DNA of 64,000 nt from Pseudomonadota bacterium. Lineage in GTDB: Bacteria; Pseudomonadota; Alphaproteobacteria; Reyranellales; Reyranellaceae. The notes below the pieces were generated by a model, which searched no databases, had not been told where the DNA came from, and was given only the letters and a program-made list of their open reading frames with translations. Location of the stretch: assembly GCA_018240745.1 (NCBI GenBank), contig JAFEFF010000170.1, forward strand, positions 1-64,000, read 5' to 3'. This document shows positions 1 to 9,133 of the stretch, in pieces. Position 1 is the stretch's first letter. Every line of letters begins with the position of its first letter. The translations under genes were made by a program, and so were the position numbers.

Positions 1-30
1 GGGGGTGTCGTTGAGATGTGAAGGCATCAT
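1..30 (-). CDS. Possible N-terminus of a gene running off the left edge
   Basis: On the minus strand an ATG pair at 30 and 27 follows a good Shine-Dalgarno (AGAGGAA, 3-6 nt upstream) and opens a frame beginning MMPSHLNDTP that leaves the window. Only ten codons are visible, so no function can be given. The strong ribosome site and the same orientation as the downstream minus-strand genes are the only support. Confidence 0.35.
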   Translation of the reverse strand, partial: MMPSHLNDTP

Positions 31-99
31 GAGTTCCTCTGTAGGTTCGGTTCTTGCAACTCCAAACCTACCTCTCGACCTCTCGTCGCCACATAGAAT

Positions 100-179
100 C
101 TGAGCGAAGCGAAGGACCTCATGGCATTTCAACGAGCATACCGCTCGCAATCGCCATGAGATTCCTTCGCTTCGCTCAG
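100..179. repeat. Imperfect inverted repeat, intergenic hairpin
   Basis: The arms CTGAGCGAAGCGAAGG...CTCATGGC (100-125) and GCCATGAG...CCTTCGCTTCGCTCAG (153-179) are near-perfect complements, with an inner GAGC/GCTC stem in the loop. It lies downstream of the FAD oxidoreductase gene, and the remaining bases from 31 to 220 hold no gene. It may act as a transcript-end hairpin. It belongs to the widespread GCGAAGCGAAGG-type interspersed palindromes. Confidence 0.6.
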
Positions 180-220
180 GATGACAGTGTTGCTGGCATT
201 CCTCACTCCCCAGCAAGAGA

Positions 221-1552
221 CTAAGCCCTGACCCGGTCCCACCAGTCGCGGGTGCGGTACCAGGCGCCGACGAAGGGCAGCACCCATTCCGGATTGCCGT
301 TGTAGAACGGCACCGTCGGGAACGGCTGGCCGTCGAAGGCATTGACCGGCGCGTTCGAGCCGCCGGCGATCTTGCGGGCGGTCTGGTAGCCGAGATAGCT
401 CATCATCGCCACGCCCGAGCCGTTGCAGGCCATCAGGTAGTGCATGCCCTGCTCCATGCCCATGTGCGGCAGGAAGTCGAAGGCGAAGGCGACGTTGCCG
501 GTCCAGGCGTGGGTGACCTTCACGCCCTTGAGCTGCGGCCAGCGCTCCAGCATGTAGCGGTGCAGCACCGGCGCGCTGACCTCGGGGGTCACCTGCGTGA
601 AACGCGCGCGGCCGCCGAAGATCACGCGCTTGAAGTCGGGTGACTGGCGGTAATAGCAGAGCACCCGCTTGGTATCGCTGACCACGCGGTTCTTCGGGAT
701 CAGGCTGCGCACGAGATCTTCGGGGAGCTCCTCGGTGGCGATGATGTGGCTGGCGACCGGCACCAGCTTGCGCCTGAGCGTCGGCGTCAGCTCCGTGGTG
801 TAGCCGTTGGTCGCGATCACGATCTCTTTCGCGTCGATCGGGCCCTTGGTCGTGAGAACACGGAAGCCGCCCGGCTTGCGCTCGATCCGCTCGGCATTGC
901 ATTGCGCGCAGAGCCTGGCGCCGGCGCGGTGCGCCGCCTTCAACAGGCCGCCGTAGTAGAGCGCCGGATGAAGCTGGCCGGTCCGCTCCACCACCATGCC
1001 GCCATAGTAGTAGTCGGACGCGATCTCCTCGCGCTGCTGCTCGCGCGGCACCATGTAGGTGCCGAGCCGGGCGCTTGCATTGTAGGTGCCGACCTTGGCC
1101 GCCTGCTCCTGGAAGTGGCGCGGCGTGTAGGCGCCGCTGAAGCGGCCGTTCATGCGCCAGTGGCATTCGATGCCCTCGCGCTCGATCACCGTCTCGACCT
1201 GGCTGAGCGAGTCGGCAGCGTCGGCCAGCATGCGCTGCATGATCTTCTTCCACGTCTCGGAGTCGCCGCCGACACCCTTGCCCGAGAAGCCCTTGCCCAT
1301 GGTGGTGCCGCCGCTGACCCCGCCGCCATTGCGGGTCGAGGCGCCGACGCCGAAATCCTCGCGCTCCAGCACCGTGACGTCGATCCCCGAGCGGCCGAGC
1401 TCGAGCGCGGTCGACAGGCCGCCATAGCCCGCGCCGACCACCAGCACGTCGGTCTTGAGCGGTGGGTCCTGGCTCAGGTCGTTGTTGGGATGCCACCATT
1501 CCCACCACCACGGCATCGCCTTGAAGTCCTTGTGGAACACGCTGTCAGCCAT
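221..1552 (-). CDS. FAD-dependent amine/amino-acid oxidoreductase (DadA/PuuB family)
   Basis: A 443-residue DAO-fold flavoenzyme expected to oxidise a secondary amine or amino acid such as a gamma-glutamyl-polyamine. The N-terminus carries the Trp-rich segment MPWWWEWWHP (13-22), typical of the PuuB/OrdL branch, followed by the dinucleotide-binding GAGYGG (40-45). The start at 1552 is chosen because GGGGAG lies upstream and the frame opens 11 bp after the permease stop. It is the last gene of a five-gene importer operon, so the imported compound is probably its substrate. The substrate cannot be read from sequence. Confidence 0.85.
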   Translation of the reverse strand: MADSVFHKDFKAMPWWWEWWHPNNDLSQDPPLKTDVLVVGAGYGGLSTALELGRSGIDVTVLEREDFGVGASTRNGGGVSGGTTMGKGFSGKGVGGDSETWKKIMQRMLADAADSLSQVETVIEREGIECHWRMNGRFSGAYTPRHFQEQAAKVGTYNASARLGTYMVPREQQREEIASDYYYGGMVVERTGQLHPALYYGGLLKAAHRAGARLCAQCNAERIERKPGGFRVLTTKGPIDAKEIVIATNGYTTELTPTLRRKLVPVASHIIATEELPEDLVRSLIPKNRVVSDTKRVLCYYRQSPDFKRVIFGGRARFTQVTPEVSAPVLHRYMLERWPQLKGVKVTHAWTGNVAFAFDFLPHMGMEQGMHYLMACNGSGVAMMSYLGYQTARKIAGGSNAPVNAFDGQPFPTVPFYNGNPEWVLPFVGAWYRTRDWWDRVRA

Positions 1553-1563
1553 GGCACTCCCCT

Positions 1564-2343
1564 TCAGCGCGCGCTGCCCTGAAGCCCGCGTCCGAAACGA
1601 CCGATCAGGACGAGCACGATCGAGACCAGCAGAATCTGCATCACCGACACCGCGGCGATCGTAGGATCGATCTCCATCATGATGTTGTCGAACATCTTCT
1701 TGGGCAGGGTCATGTTCGGCCCTGCCAGGAACAGCGCGACGACCAGCTCGTCGAACGACGAGATGAAAGCCAGCAGCCCGGCCGAGACCAGGCTCGGCCG
1801 CAACAGCGGCAGCGTGACCCGCAGCAGGGTCTGCACGCGACCGGCACCCAGCCCTTCGGCGGCCTGCTCGAGCGCGCGGTCGAAGTCGCGCAGGCCGGCG
1901 ACGGTGACCAGCACCACGAACGGCAGCGCCAGCACGGTGTGCGCGGCGACCAGCCCGTACCATTCGCCGATCAGCTTCAGCTTGGCGAACAGGCCGTACA
2001 GGCCGACCGACAGGATGATGGTCGGCACGACCAGCGGCGCCAGCGCGATCCGGTCGACCAGCAGGCGGCCGGCAAACCGCCCGCGCGCCAGGCTGAAGGC
2101 GAGCGGCACGCCCAGCGCCAGCGCGAGCACAGCCGTCGCGCCGCCGATATAGAGCGAGCGCACCGTGGCATCGATCCATTGCGGATCATCGAGATAGCGC
2201 TCGTACCACTGCAGGCTGAAGCCGGGCGGCGGGAACTGCATGTAGAGCGCCGAGCTGAACGAGATCGGGAAGACCACGACCAGCGGCAGCATCAGGAAGG
2301 TGTAGATCGCCGCACACAGGACGACGAGCAGGCGGCGGCTCAT
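1564..2343 (-). CDS. ABC transporter permease, PotC-like
   Basis: A 259-residue inner-membrane permease of the spermidine/putrescine (PotC) type. It has a first membrane segment at about 4-28, several further hydrophobic helices, and an EAA-like loop around LEQAAEGLGAGRVQTLLRVTLPLL, which contacts the ATPase. Its ATG overlaps the stop of the upstream permease as ATGA, showing translational coupling. It pairs with the PotB-like permease to form the channel. Confidence 0.88.
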   Translation of the reverse strand: MSRRLLVVLCAAIYTFLMLPLVVVFPISFSSALYMQFPPPGFSLQWYERYLDDPQWIDATVRSLYIGGATAVLALALGVPLAFSLARGRFAGRLLVDRIALAPLVVPTIILSVGLYGLFAKLKLIGEWYGLVAAHTVLALPFVVLVTVAGLRDFDRALEQAAEGLGAGRVQTLLRVTLPLLRPSLVSAGLLAFISSFDELVVALFLAGPNMTLPKKMFDNIMMEIDPTIAAVSVMQILLVSIVLVLIGRFGRGLQGSAR

Positions 2344-3203
2344 GAGCGCGCCTCCTGCCGGGTGAAGAGCTGGGCCAGGCTATAGACGCCGACCGTCAGG
2401 GCCAGCAGCACGGCCGACAGCGCCGCAGCGAACGGCCAGTTCAGCGTCTGGTGGATCTGCTGCTCGATCAGCACCGCCAGCATCATCACCTTGCCGCCGC
2501 CCAGCAGCGCCGGGGTGATGAAGAAGCCGAGCGACAGCACGAACACGATGGTCGCGCCGGCGAAGATGCCCGGTGCCGTGAGCGGCAGGTAGACCCGCCA
2601 GAAGACGCGCCAGCTCGAAGCCCCAAGTCCTTGCGCCGCCGACACCAGCGCCGGATCGAGCCGACGCACGGCGCCGTAGATCGGCAGTACCATGTAGGGC
2701 AGCAGGACATGCACCATGCCGATCAGCACTCCGGAGAAATTGTTGAGCAACGGCAGCGGATCGCTGACCAGGCCAATATCGATCAGCCAGCGATTGAACA
2801 CGCCGTTGCGGCCCAGCAGCACCATCCAGGCGTAGGTGCGCACCAGCACCGAGGTCCAGAGCGGCAACAACACGAAGATGAAGCCGAGCGTTGCCCAGCC
2901 CGGCGTGGTGGTGGCGATCAGGAAGCCCACCGGGTAGCCCAGCAGCAGGCAGACCGCGGTGACGATCATGGCGATCTCGAACGTGTTCCAGAAAACCTCG
3001 AGATAGAGCCCCTCACCCAGCGCCTTGGCGTACCAGTCGAGGGTGCCGGCCTCGACGCTGAAGCCAAGCATGCGCACGACCGGGAACAGGAAGAAGCAGA
3101 ACAGGAGGATGAGCGCGGGCAGCGCCGGAAGGAAGCCGCGAACCTTCACAAAGCACCTCGCTCCCCCGAAGACAGGAGAGGAGAAGGGAGTGCTAGAAGA
3201 CAT
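2340..3203 (-). CDS. ABC transporter permease, PotB-like
   Basis: A 287-residue permease with about six membrane helices and the EAA loop around SAAQGLGASSWRVFWRVYLPL. It is the heterodimer partner of the following PotC-like gene. The ATG at 3203 overlaps the ATPase end by 11 bp and has GGAG seven bases upstream. A GTG at 3149 with a stronger GGGGGAGCGAGG site is an equally good start and would give a more typical N-terminus (MKVRGFLPALP). Confidence 0.87.
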   Translation of the reverse strand: MSSSTPFSSPVFGGARCFVKVRGFLPALPALILLFCFFLFPVVRMLGFSVEAGTLDWYAKALGEGLYLEVFWNTFEIAMIVTAVCLLLGYPVGFLIATTTPGWATLGFIFVLLPLWTSVLVRTYAWMVLLGRNGVFNRWLIDIGLVSDPLPLLNNFSGVLIGMVHVLLPYMVLPIYGAVRRLDPALVSAAQGLGASSWRVFWRVYLPLTAPGIFAGATIVFVLSLGFFITPALLGGGKVMMLAVLIEQQIHQTLNWPFAAALSAVLLALTVGVYSLAQLFTRQEARS

Positions 3204-4230
3204 GGATCGACTCCGGCTCGATGCCGGTGCTGATGCGGCTGCCGGACGCCGGGAGCGGGCCGGTCACGGGCAGGCGGACGATCAACTCCAACCCGTCGTC
3301 GCAGGCGAGCCGGAGCTTGAGCGAAGAGCCGAGGTAGACGGCCTCCCTGATCTCGCCATTGAAGGTGTTGGGGCCGCGGCCGAAGCGCTCGGGCCGCATC
3401 AGCACGCCGACCCGGCTGCCGACCGGCGCGGAATGGGTGATCAGCAGGCGGCGGCCCGATTCGAGCGTCACCGAGCCCGTTTCCGTGACGGTGCCGTGGA
3501 AGATGTTGCTCTCGCCGACGAAGTCGGCAACGAAATCGTTGGCCGGCCGCTCGTAGATTTCGGTGGTCGAAGCGACCTGCTGGATTGCGCCCCGGTTCAT
3601 CACCGCGATCCGATCGGAGAGCACCAGCGCCTCCTCCTGGTCGTGCGTGATGAAGACGGTGGTCAGCCCGAGCCGTCGCTGCAGGCGGCGCACCTCGAGT
3701 TGCATGGTCTCGCGCAGCTTGCGGTCGAGCGCGCCGAACGGCTCGTCGAGCAGCAGGAGCCGCGGGTTGAAGACGATGGCGCGGGCAAGTGCCACGCGCT
3801 GCTGCTGGCCACCGGAAAGCTGGCGCGGCAGGCGATTCTCGAAGCCCTTGAGCTCCACCAGATTCAACGCCTCGCCGACCCGCTTGTCGATCTCGGCTCG
3901 CGGCGCATTGCGCATCTCCAGCGGGAAGGCGACGTTGCGCGCGACCGTGAGATGCGGGAACAGCGCATAGTTCTGGAACACCATGCCGATATCGCGCTTG
4001 GCGGGCGGCATGGTGGTGATGTCGATGCCGTCGACCTTCACCGCGCCGGCATCGGGCGTCTCGAAGCCCGCCACCACCTTGAGCAGCGTGGTCTTGCCCG
4101 ACCCGCTCGGCCCCAGGATGGTCAGCAGTTCGCCGGAGGCGATGTCGAGGGAAACGCCGTCGAGCGCCACGACCTCGCCGAAGCGCTTGACCAAGCCCTC
4201 GACCTCGAGGTCAGCCGAGCGTGACGCCAC
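3193..4230 (-). CDS. ABC transporter ATP-binding protein, PotA-like
   Basis: A 345-residue ATPase energising the polyamine/opine-type importer. It has Walker A GPSGSGKTT (40-48), signature LSGGQ (138-142), Walker B LLLLDEP (158-164) and a C-terminal TOBE domain from about 270, as in PotA/FbpC-like proteins. The start is GTG at 4230, three bases after the binding-protein stop, so the genes are translationally close. The upstream site (TAGGGA) is unusually near the GTG, so the exact start is uncertain. Confidence 0.9.
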   Translation of the reverse strand: MASRSADLEVEGLVKRFGEVVALDGVSLDIASGELLTILGPSGSGKTTLLKVVAGFETPDAGAVKVDGIDITTMPPAKRDIGMVFQNYALFPHLTVARNVAFPLEMRNAPRAEIDKRVGEALNLVELKGFENRLPRQLSGGQQQRVALARAIVFNPRLLLLDEPFGALDRKLRETMQLEVRRLQRRLGLTTVFITHDQEEALVLSDRIAVMNRGAIQQVASTTEIYERPANDFVADFVGESNIFHGTVTETGSVTLESGRRLLITHSAPVGSRVGVLMRPERFGRGPNTFNGEIREAVYLGSSLKLRLACDDGLELIVRLPVTGPLPASGSRISTGIEPESIHVF

Positions 4231-4233
4231 TCC

Positions 4234-5283
4234 CTACGCCTTCTTGAGCTTCCAGGCGTTCCATGCCTCCAGCGCCTTGTTGCCGTTGTCGGCCCACCAC
4301 GCGTCGTCGATCCAGAACTGCTTGTCGATGTACTGCGTCGGCAGGTAGGGCTTCACCTTGGCGTCGACGTAATTCAGCGCCTCGAGATTGAGGCCCGGGT
4401 AGCCGAGCTCGGTGGCGTAGACCGCCTGCTGCTGCGGGATCGACATCTCGGCCAGCATCTTCTGGCCCCAATATGGGTTCTTGGCGCCGCGCGGAATGAC
4501 GAAGCTGCCCTGCTTCAGCGCGCCCTGGGTCCATTCGATCTCGATCGGCGCGCCCTTCTTGATAAGGTCGTAGAAGCGGCCGTTCCAGCCGGTCGCCAGC
4601 ACGACCTCCTTGTCGAGCAGCAGCTGCGCAGGCTGCTGGCCGGTCGCCCACCATACGCTGACATGCGGCTTGATCTGGTCGAGCTTCTTGAAGGCGCGGT
4701 CCATGTCGAGCGGATAGAGCTTGTCCATCGGCACGCCGTCGGCGATCAGCGCGAACTCGAGATTGTCGACCGGATGGTCGCGCATCGAGCGCGCACCGGG
4801 GAACTTCTTGACGTCCCACCAGTCAGCCCAGCTCTTCGGCTGGCTGCCGTTCTTGAAGACGTCGGTACGGTAGCCGATGATCGTGGTGTAGACCGACGAA
4901 GCGAACACGTAGGGGGTCCGCACCTTCTCCGGATACTTCGAGCGGTCGACGATCTTGTCGTCGATCTTCTCGACCAGGTTCATCTTGGTGGCGCGGATCG
5001 CGTCCTGACCGCCGATTTCGGTGATGTCCCATTCGACGTTGCCGGACTCCACCATGGCGCGGAGCTTGCCGAAGTCGGCCGGGCTCGTCTCCACCACCCG
5101 GATACCGTACTTCTTCTCGAAGCCGTTGAAGAAGGCCTTTCGCATGGCGGCGCCCATCGAGCCGCCGGAATGGTTGACCACGATCTGCGCCGGCTTGGGC
5201 GGCTCCTGCGCGAGCGCCCCGCGTCCAGCCAGAACGGCCGCTCCGCCGATCATCATCGCCTCGCGGCGCCGCATGTTCCTCAT
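4234..5283 (-). CDS. Periplasmic solute-binding protein, PotD/PotF-like, Tat signal
   Basis: A 349-residue family 1 (polyamine/iron-type) substrate-binding protein. The N-terminus MRNMRRREAMMIGGAAVLAG is a twin-arginine-type export signal ending near ALAQ. The start at 5283 has GGGGAGGA upstream. It is first in the operon binding protein, ATPase, two permeases, FAD oxidase. Ligand-coordinating residues cannot be assigned by eye. Putrescine, spermidine or an opine are the family-typical ligands. Confidence 0.88.
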   Translation of the reverse strand: MRNMRRREAMMIGGAAVLAGRGALAQEPPKPAQIVVNHSGGSMGAAMRKAFFNGFEKKYGIRVVETSPADFGKLRAMVESGNVEWDITEIGGQDAIRATKMNLVEKIDDKIVDRSKYPEKVRTPYVFASSVYTTIIGYRTDVFKNGSQPKSWADWWDVKKFPGARSMRDHPVDNLEFALIADGVPMDKLYPLDMDRAFKKLDQIKPHVSVWWATGQQPAQLLLDKEVVLATGWNGRFYDLIKKGAPIEIEWTQGALKQGSFVIPRGAKNPYWGQKMLAEMSIPQQQAVYATELGYPGLNLEALNYVDAKVKPYLPTQYIDKQFWIDDAWWADNGNKALEAWNAWKLKKA

Positions 5284-5336
5284 CGACTGTCCTCCCCGAT
5301 TGCTTTGGCAAACTGTAGGAGGGCGACAGGGCAAAG

Positions 5337-5365
5337 AAAAGGCCCGCCGGTGGGCGGGCCTTCCC
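5337..5365 (-). terminator. Rho-independent terminator
   Basis: Read on the minus strand, GGCCCGCC, loop CACC, GGCGGGCC is followed by TTTTCTTT. The stem arms are at 5341-5348 and 5353-5360. It sits about 65 bp after the stop of the small exported protein at 5430, so it probably ends that transcript and insulates the importer operon promoter. Confidence 0.8.
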
Positions 5366-5429
5366 GATAGGCGAACCCGGTCGGCGACCGGCGAAGACTT
5401 ACGGCATCCGTCCTATGGGCGTAGTTGCC

Positions 5430-5756
5430 CTATGGCGTGGTCGTATGTGGAGAAATGACCCGGCCGTACGCGTCTATGCGATCGCCGCGCTCGTCGTAGC
5501 GGAAGCCGTATTCGTCACGAAAGGCTTCGCGATGACGCATGGTGCCGTGATAGGGCGAGACGGCCTGGGCCTGCTGGTCCATCGGCTGCGGACCCGGAGT
5601 CTCGCGAGTATAGTCGCCCGGGCTCGGCTGCGGAGCGCTGCCGACGTACGGGCGGCCGTACGGATCGCGCGCCGCGTCATACCGCTGATACATCTGCGCG
5701 TGGGCGACGCCCGCGGCGCCCATCAGGGCCAGGGCGAGCAAGGTGTAGCGGATCAT
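5430..5756 (-). CDS. Small exported hypothetical protein
   Basis: A 108-residue protein with a clear Sec signal peptide (MIRYTLLALALMGAAGVAHA, cleaved before QMYQ). The mature part is short, polar and Tyr/Arg/Asp-rich (YDAARDPYGRPY, EYGFRYDERGDRIDAYGR), with Pro/Gln stretches and no cysteine. No family is recognised. It is a single-gene unit with its own terminator downstream. Confidence 0.7.
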   Translation of the reverse strand: MIRYTLLALALMGAAGVAHAQMYQRYDAARDPYGRPYVGSAPQPSPGDYTRETPGPQPMDQQAQAVSPYHGTMRHREAFRDEYGFRYDERGDRIDAYGRVISPHTTTP

Positions 5757-5885
5757 CTTTGCCTCCTGAGCAGTGATCTTCCGGACTAACGCCGGTCGGA
5801 TGGAGGCGTTGCGGGCAGCTCGCCTTGGGATATCGTTCTTTCGGCACGCATTGCGGCTGAACTGCGCCGATTTCGGGGATTATCG

Positions 5886-6785
5886 ATGATCCGCCTGTCA
5901 GAGAATTTCCGAGCGCTGTTCTATGCGCCGTTCTATGCCGCTCACGCGACCGGCGCTTTTGCGCAAGCAGGAGTCGAGGTCGAACTGGTCGCCTCGCCCA
6001 GCCCGCCTCAGACCGCGAAGGCCTTGCGTGCCGGCGAGGTCGACGTGATGTGGGGTGGACCGCTGCGCGTGATGATGACCCGCGACAGCGAACCCAACTC
6101 CGACCTGGTCTGTTTTTGCGACGTGGTGGCGCGCGATCCGTTCTTCGTCATCGGCCGCGAGCCGCGGCCCGACTTCAAGTTCGCCGACCTCGTGGGACTG
6201 CGCTTCGCCTCGGTCTCCGAGGTGCCGACGCCGTGGATCTGCCTCGCCGACGACATCCGCCGCGCCGGCATCGATCCCGAGTCGCTGCAGCGCATTGCCG
6301 ACCGGACGATGGAGCAGAACGAGGCGGCCCTGCGCGCGGGCGAGCTCGACGCCATCCATGTCTTCCAGCCCCATGCCGAGCGACTGATCGCCTCGGGCGC
6401 CGGCCACCTGTGGTACTCGGCGGCAAGGCGCGGCCTCACTGCCTACACCACGCTGGTGACGCGCCGCGAGGTGCTGCACCGGCGCGAGGACGAGCTCGTG
6501 AAGATGACCCGCGCCGTCCATCGAACCCTTGGCTGGTTTGCGAAGACGCCGGCGACGGAAATCGCCGAAAAACTGCAGTCGTACTTCCCCGATGTACCGA
6601 CGCCGATCTTCGCCGCCGCGATCGACCGCTACCGCGCCCTCGAGCTGTGGGGCAGCGATCCGGTGATCAAACGCGAGGGTTACGATCGCCTGCACGCGGC
6701 GATGCGGGCGGAGGGAGCGCTCGGCAAGGACATCGCCTTCGAGGACTGCGTCGATACAAACCTCGCCAGACGCGCCATGGCCTGA
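5886..6785 (+). CDS. NMT1/THI5-like substrate-binding protein without signal peptide
   Basis: A 299-residue protein of the SsuA/THI5 periplasmic-binding fold: MIRLSENFRALFYAPFYAAHATGAF matches the family opening (target seen as a cofactor or sulfonate-type ligand), then GEVDVMWGGPLRVM. It starts directly in the mature fold with no export signal, so it may act in the cytoplasm, as THI5-like enzymes do, or be a lone receptor. No permease or ATPase is adjacent, which makes transport uncertain. Confidence 0.75.
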   Translation: MIRLSENFRALFYAPFYAAHATGAFAQAGVEVELVASPSPPQTAKALRAGEVDVMWGGPLRVMMTRDSEPNSDLVCFCDVVARDPFFVIGREPRPDFKFADLVGLRFASVSEVPTPWICLADDIRRAGIDPESLQRIADRTMEQNEAALRAGELDAIHVFQPHAERLIASGAGHLWYSAARRGLTAYTTLVTRREVLHRREDELVKMTRAVHRTLGWFAKTPATEIAEKLQSYFPDVPTPIFAAAIDRYRALELWGSDPVIKREGYDRLHAAMRAEGALGKDIAFEDCVDTNLARRAMA

Positions 6786-6815
6786 CGTGCTAGCGTCCCG
6801 GCAGTGGGGGCTACC

Positions 6816-7730
6816 ATGTTCAAGACTGTCCTGGCTGTAGCGCTGTCGTGGATGCTGCTCTCGACGGCGGCGCTGGCGGAGACCGGGCTCGAGCGGTTCG
6901 AGCGCGAGGTCAAGCCGCAGATCCAGCTCGAGACCTTCACCTACAAGAGCGCCGAGGCGCTGGGTAACGACGGCTTCGTGCTGCACGATGTCGTCGCGGT
7001 GATGCCGGCCAACCACGCGACCGGCGACAAGGACAGGACACTCAAGGTCGACAAGGTGACGGTCGAGGCGCTCGACTTCGAGCGCGTGAACGGCAACACC
7101 GACGACGCGCCGCGCTTCGCCAAGCTCCGGCTCGAGGGCATGACCGGCGACGAGGACACCGCGGCCCTGCTGGATGCCTATGGCATCCCGCGCGTGCCGA
7201 TGGACATCGCACTCGACTACCGCCTCGACAGCGCGACGAAGATATTCACCCTGAACACGCTCGAGATAGCGCTGCGCGGGCAGGGCAAGCTCAGCCTGTC
7301 GCTGGTCATCGATGGCGTGAGCGACAAGACGAGCGAAGCCGCCGACGCCAAAGACAACGGCCGGTTGCGCACCGCCTCGCTCACCCTCGACGACCACGGT
7401 CTGCTGGCCAAGCTGCTGCCGGCCATTGCCAAGGAGCAGGGCCAGAACGCCGAGGGCATGACGGCGCTCGCCCTGATCTCGATCGCGGCGTTCACCGAGG
7501 GCCAAGGGGCGCCGACCCTCAAGGCGCTCGACTCGGTAGCCTCGTTCATCGGTGACTGGCAGACGCCCAAGGGGCCGCTGGTGCTGGCGCTCGCGCCGGC
7601 CCGGACGGCGTCGATGGCCGACCTCGACAAGGTCATGCAGCCCAACGCGCTGGTCGACATTTTCGGCCTCACCGCGAGTTATCCCGGCAGCCGCGAAGGG
7701 GCCGCTAAGGCCGGGGCCGCCGTCAAGTAA
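6816..7730 (+). CDS. Exported hypothetical protein
   Basis: A 304-residue protein with a Sec signal (MFKTVLAVALSWMLLSTAALA). The ATG at 6816 is preferred over the in-frame GTG at 6804 because GGGGG lies five bases before it. The body alternates short beta-like segments and Leu-rich repeats without cysteines or known catalytic motifs, and I do not recognise the family. It stands alone between a binding protein and small Gln-rich and Pro-rich genes. Confidence 0.72.
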   Translation: MFKTVLAVALSWMLLSTAALAETGLERFEREVKPQIQLETFTYKSAEALGNDGFVLHDVVAVMPANHATGDKDRTLKVDKVTVEALDFERVNGNTDDAPRFAKLRLEGMTGDEDTAALLDAYGIPRVPMDIALDYRLDSATKIFTLNTLEIALRGQGKLSLSLVIDGVSDKTSEAADAKDNGRLRTASLTLDDHGLLAKLLPAIAKEQGQNAEGMTALALISIAAFTEGQGAPTLKALDSVASFIGDWQTPKGPLVLALAPARTASMADLDKVMQPNALVDIFGLTASYPGSREGAAKAGAAVK

Positions 7731-7841
7731 AAGTCTTTTCCGATCAATACCTTAGGTCAGCAACCCGGTCTCTCCGCGACGCGTTTTTCCAATGGCGGCG
7801 GTCATCCCGGCCGCCGCATTGCGTACGTGGAGAGAGGAACC

Positions 7842-8036
7842 ATGAACGAGCAAAACAACAATCCGAACCAGAACCCGTCGCAACAGCAGCGTGAGCAGCC
7901 GCAGCGCGCGCAACAGCAGCGCCAGCGTCAGAGCCGGAAGCCCAAGACCCAGGCTCAGGCCCAAGGGCAGGGACAGCCTCAGCCTCAGTCGACTCCGGGC
8001 ATGGGCAAGGACATGGACGACCAGCACCATCAGTAA
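7842..8036 (+). CDS. Gln/Asn-rich low-complexity small protein
   Basis: A 64-residue protein that is almost entirely Gln, Asn, Arg and Pro (QQQREQPQRAQQQRQRQ) and ends MGKDMDDQHHQ. The ATG at 7842 has GAGAGAGGAACC directly upstream, a strong ribosome site, and a good terminator follows, so a real translated gene is likely despite the low complexity. It is basic and probably disordered, and no function can be assigned. Confidence 0.6.
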   Translation: MNEQNNNPNQNPSQQQREQPQRAQQQRQRQSRKPKTQAQAQGQGQPQPQSTPGMGKDMDDQHHQ

Positions 8037-8053
8037 GACCCATCGCCACGCAG

Positions 8054-8085
8054 GAATGCCCGCCGATGAGGCGGGCATTCTTATT
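8054..8085 (+). terminator. Rho-independent terminator
   Basis: An 11-bp perfect stem GAATGCCCGCC (8054-8064) and GGCGGGCATTC (8070-8080) with a five-base loop, followed by TTATT. It ends the transcript of the Gln-rich small gene, and the next gene's ribosome site (AGGGAG) begins just after it. Confidence 0.8.
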
Positions 8086-8094
8086 CAGGGAGAC

Positions 8095-8265
8095 ATGACC
8101 ATGGCCGACAAGCCGGACACCCCGCCTGACATCCCCCCGACGCCGCCGACACCCGGCAAGACACAGCCGATTCCGCCGGAGATGCCGCCGACCGAGGTGC
8201 CTCAGCCCGAGATCCAGCCGCCGCCCGCGCCGCATCCGCCGGGGCCGCCGGGTCCCGTCGCCTGA
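8095..8265 (+). CDS. Pro-rich low-complexity small protein
   Basis: A 56-residue protein made largely of Pro-Pro-Thr/Glu/Gln repeats (TPPDIPPTPPTPGK, ending PPGPPGPVA). The ATG at 8095 follows CAGGGAGAC. An internal ATG at 8101 is an alternative. It is likely disordered. It neighbours the Gln-rich gene but is separated by a terminator, so any co-expression would need read-through or its own promoter. Confidence 0.5.
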   Translation: MTMADKPDTPPDIPPTPPTPGKTQPIPPEMPPTEVPQPEIQPPPAPHPPGPPGPVA

Positions 8266-8491
8266 GCTGCTTCTTCACGGCGCCAGTCAGCGCGGAGAGT
8301 CGAGGAACGACGAATAGAAGATCGCGAGCGGCAGCGAGCCTGCCATCAGCACGCGCCCTGGCAGACACCGCACGCTATCAGCTCGGCCAGGATCGCTAAC
8401 GGAATGGTGACCGCTGGGCACAAGGCAGACTCGATAAACTCTGCGCATCGCGGGCCGGAACGCCTGGCCCCCAATAATGGGGATTGTGAAA

Positions 8492-8890
8492 ATGGAAACA
8501 GTTCTGCAGTCGTGGACGCCGATGCTGCTCAGCATCCTGCGCTTCATGTCGGGCTTGCTGGTGCTGCAACACGGCCTCGGCAAATGGTTCAAGTTCCCGC
8601 CGGGCGCCTTTCCGCCAACCATGAATCTGAATTCCATGCCCGGCTATGCCGGCATCATCGAGCTGGTCTGCGGCATCCTGCTGGTGCTGGGCCTGTTCAC
8701 GCGGCCGGCTGCTTTCATCATTTCGGGCATGTGCGCGGTGGGCTACTTCCTGGTGCATGCCCCCCAGGGCTTCTTCCCCATCCTCAACAAGGGCGAGCTC
8801 ATCGTCCTGTACTGCTTCGTCTTCCTCTACCTCGCCGCCGCCGGCGCGGGCCCGTGGAGCCTCGACGCCTGGGTCCGGAAGAAGCAGTAG
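8492..8890 (+). CDS. DoxX family membrane protein
   Basis: A 132-residue DoxX/SURF4-like integral membrane protein with four hydrophobic segments (roughly 10-30, 50-70, 75-95, 100-122) and the family opening around LRFMSGLLVLQHGLGKWF. The ATG at 8492 is chosen because GGGGA lies eight bases upstream. An ATG at 8477 would add five residues. DoxX proteins are linked to membrane redox or thiosulfate:quinone chemistry, but no partner subunit is adjacent here. Confidence 0.85.
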   Translation: METVLQSWTPMLLSILRFMSGLLVLQHGLGKWFKFPPGAFPPTMNLNSMPGYAGIIELVCGILLVLGLFTRPAAFIISGMCAVGYFLVHAPQGFFPILNKGELIVLYCFVFLYLAAAGAGPWSLDAWVRKKQ

Positions 8891-9133
8891 CCCGGTCGAT
8901 CGCGGCCCCTTCGCGGCCCTTGCAGCGTCGGCGCTTTTTCGCGCCGGCGCGCAGCCAGGCGGACAGAAAGCGTCGATGGCCGTCCGCGGGTCGATGCGTT
9001 GCTCGACTCCTGCATCCAGGCGCCATGGTACAAGGGGTCCGGCCGGGTACCGCGGCTTCGCCGAGCAATACTTTCGTCGAGATGAAGCCGCGGCCCATCG
9101 AGGCGGGCTGGCAAAGGCCTGAGGGAGGAAACG

